DNA of 57,187 nucleotides from Deltaproteobacteria bacterium CG11_big_fil_rev_8_21_14_0_20_47_16 (lineage in GTDB: Bacteria > UBA10199 > GCA-002796325 > 1-14-0-20-47-16). The stretch spans positions 1 to 57,187 of the forward strand of contig PCXA01000009.1 of assembly GCA_002796325.1 (NCBI GenBank), read 5' to 3'. Positions within the stretch are counted from its first letter, which is position 1. Every line of letters starts with the position of its first letter. The notes under the pieces were generated by a model, which searched no databases, was not told the origin of the DNA, and saw only the letters and a program-made list of their open reading frames with translations. Of this stretch, positions 51,366-57,187 are shown in pieces. Both the position numbers and the translations under genes were made by a program.

Positions 51366-53054
51366 TTAATGCATATTTTGACGCCACATGAGTCCTAACT
51401 TGAACAGGCCATGTTGTGCTGTCTGGCCTTGAACGAAATTTGCATTTTGAATCCAGTCTAATCCTGCTTGTGAGTAAAGTTGCCAGTGAGGCGCAATCTG
51501 AACATGAAATTCTCCAATGGCCATGTAGTGCTGCTCTTTTGGACCTGAAGAGACCGTCACGATGTCCACAATTCTGCCAGAGCCTGTACCATCACTCACA
51601 TACTTGTAAATATCACTTAGTCTTCGAATATAGAGTAAATTGAGATCTCCCCAGGAATATGGAGAAATAGTATATCGAAAATCAGTACGCACAAATTGTG
51701 TGTCTGGTCCAAATGTATGGGCAAGAAATTCTCGGTTTAATGTCCATCCGTTGAAATATTGAATATGTCGGTAGGGACGCGATCCTACGTATTCATATTC
51801 GGCATATAGAGACAGGCGGCCGTCGTTTGTGAGTCGAGGAACGCGTAAATTCCCGAAGTAGGTTAGGTAATGGCCTGGTACTGGTCCAAGATCACCGAAA
51901 CTAATATCTTCAAAATATATTTGAGTGGCAAATTCAATGTTGCGCAATGATGGAATCCGAAATCCCCCCGAAAATGTATAGGATCGATTTGTTGGATAGC
52001 CTCCGCCCAATGGATTTCCTGTAGCCATTGGAAAGCCAATTGTTTCCAGGATAACGTCACCAGGGGGGAGTGTAGGGTAGCCTTGACCGCCAAAGGTAAG
52101 CTCATGATTAAAACCGAGACGGATGCTGGGGATGATGTGCCAAACAAACTGAAGACCAGTAATCCATGGACGCTCAGGAGAATATTGGGGTCCGAGGTTG
52201 GATAAAAAGACGGCCAATTTATAGGAGCCAAGTTTCTTTAGCGCCCAAGGCAAATGAAAGGGATATGGGGTATCTAATTCAATCATGTCCAAGCCGCGTG
52301 GGTTATTAGAAAATAGCACGCCGCCGTTCTGAGCGCTTCCCCAGACAAGCTGGTCTCGACCCACTTCCAATTCAACATTTTTCCAACCCACTTTAGCTGC
52401 TAATGTCTTGGCATAAATATTAATGCTGCTGCCAATGCCAGTCACAGTTGGAACGGTGACTTCTATTTGGGGTCGACCAAATACAGACACATACTTGCCA
52501 AGCTGCAACGAGTGTCGTGTTTGGAGATCAAAGTTATTGCCTTTTACGTAGTGACGACCTTCTTGATCCCAATAAAATGGGTGGAATTCACCTGATATTG
52601 GATCAAGTCCATTGGGTGCTACAAGTGTGGGGTTTTCACCCAAATACATATATTGACCATAAGCAACTTCTAGTGGATGAACATAGACACCATGTCTTTC
52701 GTCTAAAGTATCTCGAAATTCGGAGTGTAGAGCCGAAAATATCTTCTTTAAGAATCGATTTTGACTAGCTGCCTTGGTAAATTTAGATAAAGAGGGTTCC
52801 TTGGCGTCATTTTCTTGTTTGATTTCGAAGTTTTTTTCAGCTTCTTTAATCAAGCGCGCAAATTCTAATGCGCTCCAGGGCCGTTGTTCTGGAAAGTCAC
52901 TTTTGATAAGGCCCGCCCCAATTAGTATTTGAACCCAGTCATAAGAGGGGTCATTAAGTGGAATATTAGCGCTAGTTTGGGCTAAGGTAGTGCTTTGGAC
53001 AAAAGCAAATAAACCAAGCCATACGCCCAAAGCGATAATTAAGCGATTTTGCAT
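51366..53054 (-). CDS. Wzi-like capsule assembly outer-membrane protein
   Basis: This 562-residue protein has a signal peptide (residues 1-26, ending 'TLAQ'), a helical segment to about 120, then a long series of amphipathic beta strands ending in an aromatic residue region ('LGLMWRQNM'). 'LEVGRDQLVWGSAQNGGVL' and 'MIELDTPYPFHLP' match the capsule-assembly Wzi family. It would anchor polymer at the outer membrane surface. It is the first gene of the minus-strand operon and is divergent from GalU. Confidence 0.78.
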   Translation of the reverse strand: MQNRLIIALGVWLGLFAFVQSTTLAQTSANIPLNDPSYDWVQILIGAGLIKSDFPEQRPWSALEFARLIKEAEKNFEIKQENDAKEPSLSKFTKAASQNRFLKKIFSALHSEFRDTLDERHGVYVHPLEVAYGQYMYLGENPTLVAPNGLDPISGEFHPFYWDQEGRHYVKGNNFDLQTRHSLQLGKYVSVFGRPQIEVTVPTVTGIGSSINIYAKTLAAKVGWKNVELEVGRDQLVWGSAQNGGVLFSNNPRGLDMIELDTPYPFHLPWALKKLGSYKLAVFLSNLGPQYSPERPWITGLQFVWHIIPSIRLGFNHELTFGGQGYPTLPPGDVILETIGFPMATGNPLGGGYPTNRSYTFSGGFRIPSLRNIEFATQIYFEDISFGDLGPVPGHYLTYFGNLRVPRLTNDGRLSLYAEYEYVGSRPYRHIQYFNGWTLNREFLAHTFGPDTQFVRTDFRYTISPYSWGDLNLLYIRRLSDIYKYVSDGTGSGRIVDIVTVSSGPKEQHYMAIGEFHVQIAPHWQLYSQAGLDWIQNANFVQGQTAQHGLFKLGLMWRQNMH

Positions 53055-53120
53055 AAGAGTGCAGGTTTGTTGTGTATGAGCAGGTGTATGTCAAGAGTAG
53101 TTCTTGACTCCCTAGGGTGT

Positions 53121-53972
53121 ATGGTGAAATGGACTGAATCAATGGCAAATAAGAAAATACAAACGGCTGTTATCCCCTGTGCGGGCTATGGTACGCGGCT
53201 GTTTCCCGTCACAAAAAGTGTACCAAAAGAGCTGCTGCCAATAGTGAGTACGCCAGCAATTCAATATGTCGTAGAAGAGCTGGTATCGGTGGGTATTTCT
53301 GAGATTGTCCTCGTGACGAATAGTTACAAAATGTCCATCGAGGACTATTTTTTACCCAATAACCAACTGAACGCTTTCTTATCTGATCGTCATAAGAATG
53401 ATGAGTTAAGACAATTGAACGATATTCAAAATATGGTGAAAATTTCGGTTGTTAATCAGCCTGAACCAAAAGGTTTGGGAGACGCGGTTCTTTGTGCAGA
53501 AAATTGCATAAGGGATCAATTTTTTGTAGTGGCTCTCCCCGATGTAATCTTTCCAAAAGAATCAAAATCAACTGCCCGCCTCTTGAATCAATGCAAAGAA
53601 AATGAATGTGGGGGGTTGTTGTTGAAGGAATTTTTACCGCAAAATAGTAAGCAATACGGTGTTGTGAAGGCCCAATCGATTGATGATGGAGTGTATTGTA
53701 TCAAGAGAGCTGTTGAGAAACCGGCTCCAGATGAAGCACCATCTAATCTGGGGATTATTGGCCGCTATGTGTTATCAAAAGAAGTATTTAGTCAGTTGAA
53801 ACGTACAGCAGTTTCTAAGTCAGGCGAAGTAGAGTTGACATCGGTTCTGGATAATACGGCTGAAAAAGACAAGTTTTTAGGGGTACTTGTAGACGGACCG
53901 CTGTTTGATGTTGGGACTATCGACGGATATGTCGCCGCCACAAATCATTTTTTTCAAAAGGGCAAATCCTAA
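53121..53972 (+). CDS. galU: UTP-glucose-1-phosphate uridylyltransferase
   Basis: This 283-residue protein has 'VIPCAGYGTRLFPVTKSVPK' (nucleotide-binding and catalytic Arg/Lys), 'EPKGLGDAVLCAE' and 'AVEKPAPDEAPSNLGIIGRY', hallmarks of bacterial GalU. It makes UDP-glucose for nucleotide sugar synthesis. Starts at 53121 or 53142 are both possible; 53121 has AGGGT upstream. The annotated frame from 53049 would overlap the Wzi start and lacks support. It is divergent from the Wzi-Wzz operon. Confidence 0.9.
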   Translation: MVKWTESMANKKIQTAVIPCAGYGTRLFPVTKSVPKELLPIVSTPAIQYVVEELVSVGISEIVLVTNSYKMSIEDYFLPNNQLNAFLSDRHKNDELRQLNDIQNMVKISVVNQPEPKGLGDAVLCAENCIRDQFFVVALPDVIFPKESKSTARLLNQCKENECGGLLLKEFLPQNSKQYGVVKAQSIDDGVYCIKRAVEKPAPDEAPSNLGIIGRYVLSKEVFSQLKRTAVSKSGEVELTSVLDNTAEKDKFLGVLVDGPLFDVGTIDGYVAATNHFFQKGKS

Positions 53973-53974
53973 AA

Positions 53975-53991
53975 AATCTAAAAGTTAGATT
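53975..53991 (+). terminator. weak AT-rich hairpin after galU
   Basis: AATCTAA and TTAGATT pair perfectly around a three-base loop, three bases after the galU stop. The stem has only one G-C pair on each side and no clear U-run, so it could at best be a weak terminator. Confidence 0.3.
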
Positions 53992-54015
53992 GTTATCTGG
54001 TTATAATAAAGCCTA

Positions 54016-54049
54016 CAAACCATTGACAATACTGGTTTTGAATGGTTTG
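54016..54049. repeat. 9-bp perfect inverted repeat in the leader of the 54088 unit
   Basis: CAAACCATT (54016-54024) and AATGGTTTG (54041-54049) are perfect inverted copies with a 16-base spacer, 38 bases before the ATG at 54088. It may be an operator or an RNA hairpin in the leader. Confidence 0.4.
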
Positions 54050-54087
54050 AAGCTGCACGCCGAAAGGGGGGGCTTAAGGAGATTAAA

Positions 54088-55299
54088 ATGACAGAGTTAC
54101 GAGTATCCCCCATTCTGAGCTTCTCAGACATTCATCACACACAGACATCATCAACCAATATTCCCGGTGTAGGGACCGTAGTTACCCCCTTTACAGGCAC
54201 ACCTACGATCAGGGGCACCGGTATTCGTCTTGATGGTAGCGTCACCATCACCCGACCATCTCCCTGGATCAGCCTAGAAGCTGGACTTGGCGCCGCTGCC
54301 TCTTATGGGCTCGTCAACAGCTATTCTGCCAATGCTGGCATTGGTGCTAAACTGCACTTACCCAATGATCGTGCCCGTGCCTTTCTGAATCTCGGTGTTG
54401 CGGGTTGGAAGCTTTTATCCAGTGATGACAATGTCACCACACTTGGTGCATCCATTGCCTTTGGAGTTGAAGCGCCTCTTTCAGATCGTTTGGCGTTCTT
54501 TGTTGATGCCAACTATGCCACCAACTTTGATCTATCCCAAACAGCTGTGGGTGCAGGTCTCCTCTGGCGTTTTGGTCGTCAGTCATTACCACCTATTCGG
54601 CATACAGAGGATGTAATGAATATCCATATTGGCCTTGAGAACGCAGCCCATGTTGTTCAACAAGTAAAAGCGCTTTTTGGTGTTTCTATGGCAAGGCAAA
54701 TTGAAACATTTGCCGAAAAAAATACAGTGGAAGAACGAGTGTTGGGATTGGTAACTTATTTTCGTTGGGTTTCTGGAAGTGAGGGTGCTGGAAACTTGCT
54801 GGCCATGTTGCCATCGCTGACAAAAGTTTTTGGCCAGATTGACCACGCAGTTGGATTGGCATCAAGCACCAGCAATATTCTCCTGGATGATGTTATTAAG
54901 CGTCGCATTGATGATCTTAAACGTCAAAGGGAAACGATCCTACCCACATTGGCTGCATTGGGGATTGACTATTTACACTCTGAAAAGCCATCGATTATGG
55001 AGCAACTGATATCACTTGCACTGAAAACCCTCCAAACTATCCAGTCTGAAGCAACAGCAGAAGTCAAAGCAGCTGCATTAAAATCTCTTAAAACAGCTGT
55101 AATTGATGGGTTCAAGGTTGTGGAAATGCTGGGAAGTGAACAGCTAAAGCCCAACATCACACCAGATCGTATGCAACAGGTTGAAAAGTTTAAGGCCGTA
55201 TTGAATTGCATTCAAACGGGTAAGGCATGTGATAAATTTCCTGGTTTTCCAACAATGGCGAATATTGAAGCCATGGAGAAGACACTCCCTAGTTTATAA
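54088..55299 (+). CDS. unknown protein: beta-rich N-terminus, helical C-terminus (unit protein A)
   Basis: This 403-residue protein has no signal peptide. Residues 1-170 look like amphipathic beta strands of an outer-membrane barrel type ('SLEAGLGAAASYGLVNSYS', 'NAGIGAKLHL', 'AVGAGLLWRFG'). Residues 175-400 are helical. Near the C-terminus a 'CIQTGKAC' loop (C-x3-G-x2-C) is also found, in altered form, in the 55380 protein. TAAGGAG is just upstream of the ATG. I do not recognise a family. The lack of a signal peptide on a barrel-like domain is odd. Confidence 0.6.
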   Translation: MTELRVSPILSFSDIHHTQTSSTNIPGVGTVVTPFTGTPTIRGTGIRLDGSVTITRPSPWISLEAGLGAAASYGLVNSYSANAGIGAKLHLPNDRARAFLNLGVAGWKLLSSDDNVTTLGASIAFGVEAPLSDRLAFFVDANYATNFDLSQTAVGAGLLWRFGRQSLPPIRHTEDVMNIHIGLENAAHVVQQVKALFGVSMARQIETFAEKNTVEERVLGLVTYFRWVSGSEGAGNLLAMLPSLTKVFGQIDHAVGLASSTSNILLDDVIKRRIDDLKRQRETILPTLAALGIDYLHSEKPSIMEQLISLALKTLQTIQSEATAEVKAAALKSLKTAVIDGFKVVEMLGSEQLKPNITPDRMQQVEKFKAVLNCIQTGKACDKFPGFPTMANIEAMEKTLPSL

Positions 55300-55379
55300 C
55301 GCAATGCGCAACAACCTATTTGGCCAATCGACGATAAGAAGATGTCAATTAATCAAGGCCTTTAGGGAGTTGAAACGAT

Positions 55380-56630
55380 ATGGTTCAGCCAAAAGACAAT
55401 AATGATTTTACAAGAAAGCTGACTGCCGAAGTGGGTATTGGTGCTGCAACGACCCTTATTCACACTTCAGCGGCAACAGTAATCCATATTCCAGAAGGAA
55501 CAATCCGAAATCCGTTCAGTTTTGACTCTTATCAACCATCTGTAGTGGTTAATGCAGGTGGTGAATATGCTACACTCGACTTGGGCCGCTATGGTGTATC
55601 CGCAGGTTTGAAGGGACAGTTTGGTTACGCCAATAACCACAATTTTTGGGCCGGCTCGGTTTATGGAAAAGCGCTGCGCACCTCTGATTATGACCAGTAT
55701 AATGCGTACATTAAACTCGGAGCCAGTTGGATCAATACAACAACGCAGGTAAGCTCCGAAGGCAATTTGGCCGCATTGGCTGCTGTTGGTGTACAGCTAA
55801 AGCTAGCACCCAAATGGGGCGTATCGATTGAATTGGGCGCAAAGGGCGTTACCAGTGTGCAACAATTCGAAGGTTCGGTTGGATTCTATTACCAACCCAA
55901 TGGAAACTCAACGCCTGCCGATAAGCTTGCCCAAAAAGCTGAAGAGACGCTTCAAACAGCCAAAGATGCCATCCAGGATATCAGAAAATTTTCAGAATAC
56001 TTTGTAGCGGGAACCAGTGCCGATATCGACGAGGTCTTAATTACAATTGAAGGTTATGTATCTTGGATAACAGATCCAAACTATACTTGGTTGGAAAATG
56101 AAAAATCTGCAAAGCGCTCCTATATTTATATCAAACGATCTATTCAGCAGGCTGTGGCATATGCCATACCTGCAACCACCTATTCCAAGGAATGGATGGC
56201 ATCAGAAGCGCGGCAAGTGAATCAAGAGTTGGTACAGCTGGATACAGAGGTATTATATCCCGTATTGCAATTACTCTATCTCAGAAAAGATTCGGTTTCT
56301 GATCTTCTTGATAAGCATGCAAAAGAAATTGATAAAGCACTTTATACTGATAAGGATCCACAAAAGGCAAAAGGCACATTTGATAACTATAAAGATTACG
56401 TTAAAAGAACCAATGAACTATATATAAAAATTCGCAACCGACTGTCACCTGAGCAACGTGCAAAAATGGAAAATTTTGACAAACAAATTGGCTGTTTAGA
56501 AAATGGGGACATGTGTCCCAATTCTGAATCCCAAAATCATTCTTTACCACACTTTCAGCGTGCCCTAGAGGCACTGATTGCTGAGAAGGGTGTTGCGGGT
56601 AACAAAGCTGTCCAAGGAGATACAAAATGA
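55380..56630 (+). CDS. unknown protein: beta-rich N-terminus, helical C-terminus (unit protein B)
   Basis: This 416-residue protein has the same two-part layout as the preceding gene. Residues 10-180 form barrel-like strands ('SVVVNAGGEYATLDLGRYG', 'AYIKLGASWINTTTQ', 'FEGSVGFYYQPN'), and residues 185-400 are helical and charged. The 'CLENGDMC' loop near the C-terminus matches C-x3-G-x2-C of unit protein A. No signal peptide is present. TTAGGGAG lies upstream. It overlaps the next gene by ATGA, so the set is coupled. Function unknown. Confidence 0.6.
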   Translation: MVQPKDNNDFTRKLTAEVGIGAATTLIHTSAATVIHIPEGTIRNPFSFDSYQPSVVVNAGGEYATLDLGRYGVSAGLKGQFGYANNHNFWAGSVYGKALRTSDYDQYNAYIKLGASWINTTTQVSSEGNLAALAAVGVQLKLAPKWGVSIELGAKGVTSVQQFEGSVGFYYQPNGNSTPADKLAQKAEETLQTAKDAIQDIRKFSEYFVAGTSADIDEVLITIEGYVSWITDPNYTWLENEKSAKRSYIYIKRSIQQAVAYAIPATTYSKEWMASEARQVNQELVQLDTEVLYPVLQLLYLRKDSVSDLLDKHAKEIDKALYTDKDPQKAKGTFDNYKDYVKRTNELYIKIRNRLSPEQRAKMENFDKQIGCLENGDMCPNSESQNHSLPHFQRALEALIAEKGVAGNKAVQGDTK

Positions 56631-57187
56631 ATAATTATACCAAGAACCCAACAGCTGTCAGGATAGAGATGCCCAGAGAAGCGGGTATTACCTATGTGAA
56701 GCAGCCAACTGTCGTGGCGGAGGCCCCCGTTTCGGATCCATTCAAAGCGGGATATGTTGAATTGCCTGATGCCTATGTTGAGACAACCGACAGATTTGCA
56801 GATGGTCGATATACAGGTTCTTCTTCATTTGGGAGTGGCCTCGGTACCACCCTTGCTGTTGCTGGTGGTGCAGCTATTGTTGTCGCTGCAGGGCCAGAAA
56901 TTGCAGCAGCGGCCGCCCTTGCCATTGCACGTTACGGTGTTCAATGGGCAGCGACAGCTGCAACCGCAGCCCTTGTATCGGCATGTAGCCCTTCAGAATC
57001 AGTTTATCAATCTAGCGCTCCTGAATTTTTTGCAGAGGATGGCGGAGCTGTTGACGGTGCTATCGATGGTGGTGTGGATACGGGTCATCCCGATACATCC
57101 CTGAAACAAGATGTAACAGATACATCGGTTGAACCGGATACAGTTGCTGACGCCGATGGCGATGGTGTTGCGGATTCATCGGTTGAA
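56627..57187 (+). CDS. Asp-rich protein with thrombospondin-3-like repeats (partial, 5' end)
   Basis: The first 187 codons are present and the frame is open at the window end. The N-terminal 65 residues are charged, followed by an Ala/Val-rich hydrophobic segment (about 75-108) that ends in 'LVSACSPSE', a lipobox-like string set far from the N-terminus. An Asp-rich region then begins ('DTSVEPDTVADADGDGVADS'), resembling calcium-binding thrombospondin type 3 repeats. It starts by ATGA overlap with the previous gene behind AAGGAG. It is probably an envelope or surface protein working with the two preceding products; this is inference. Confidence 0.6.
   Translation, partial: MNNYTKNPTAVRIEMPREAGITYVKQPTVVAEAPVSDPFKAGYVELPDAYVETTDRFADGRYTGSSSFGSGLGTTLAVAGGAAIVVAAGPEIAAAAALAIARYGVQWAATAATAALVSACSPSESVYQSSAPEFFAEDGGAVDGAIDGGVDTGHPDTSLKQDVTDTSVEPDTVADADGDGVADSSVE

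Overview
The window looks like a Gram-negative (diderm) bacterium. It carries a Wzx/Wzz/Wzi surface-polysaccharide system, an undecaprenyl-phosphate sugar transferase, an RND heavy-metal exporter with a TolC-type outer-membrane channel, and outer-membrane beta-barrel-like proteins. The mixture of families and the moderate base composition suggest a deltaproteobacterium-like lineage (in the old, broad sense), but no marker gene is present, so the assignment is a guess.

Region 1 (about 1-14,350) is accessory DNA and probably an integrated island. It starts with the tail of a TolB-like propeller gene, several small orphan genes and a 5' fragment of a DUF2779 gene. A same-strand metal cluster follows: a YHS-domain protein, small Cys/His-rich secreted proteins, a heavy-metal-binding lipoprotein, a CxxCH haem-binding protein, a triple-BON protein, and CzcC- and CzcA-like exporter subunits with no gene for the periplasmic adaptor. 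On the minus strand lie a DEAH helicase with an excisionase-type HTH, a small zinc protein and a frameshifted endonuclease III-like remnant. A large serine integrase closes the region, and its 3' end runs antisense into a tRNA gene.

Region 2 (14,352-14,978, minus strand) is a tRNA-Asn(GUU) split in its anticodon by a 552-nt group I intron. P1, P2, P3, P4, P6, P7, P8 and the terminal G can be drawn directly from the sequence. The intron encodes a zinc-binding HNH endonuclease whose 3' codons also form the internal guide sequence, P2 and one strand of P3.

Region 3 (15,098-17,068) holds a small conserved-looking ORF, a Nudix-like protein and a control module: a winged-helix regulator, a translationally coupled NusG/RfaH-like antiterminator and, 58 bases downstream, an exact match to the ops element (GGCGGTAGCCTG) preceded by a perfect hairpin.

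Region 4 (17,069-48,552) is a polysaccharide operon of about 31.5 kb with overlapping or tightly spaced genes. It encodes NDP-heptose-like enzymes (split and fused nucleotidyltransferase/PfkB kinases, SIS isomerases, GHMP kinase), nonulosonic-acid-like enzymes (2-epimerase, NeuA, NeuB-cupin, oxidoreductase), two related radical SAM/SPASM enzymes, epimerases, membrane and soluble glycosyltransferases, a ligase/polymerase, a flippase and methyltransferases. One methyltransferase gene is inverted. The operon meets a convergent minus-strand operon (48,549-53,054: oxidoreductase, sugar-phosphate transferase, Wzz, Wzi) with the stop codons interleaved. GalU is transcribed divergently from that operon.

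Region 5 (54,088-57,187) is a three-gene unit of unknown function: two architecturally alike proteins (beta-rich N-terminus, helical C-terminus, shared C-x3-G-x2-C signature, no signal peptide) and the start of an Asp-rich protein cut by the window end.
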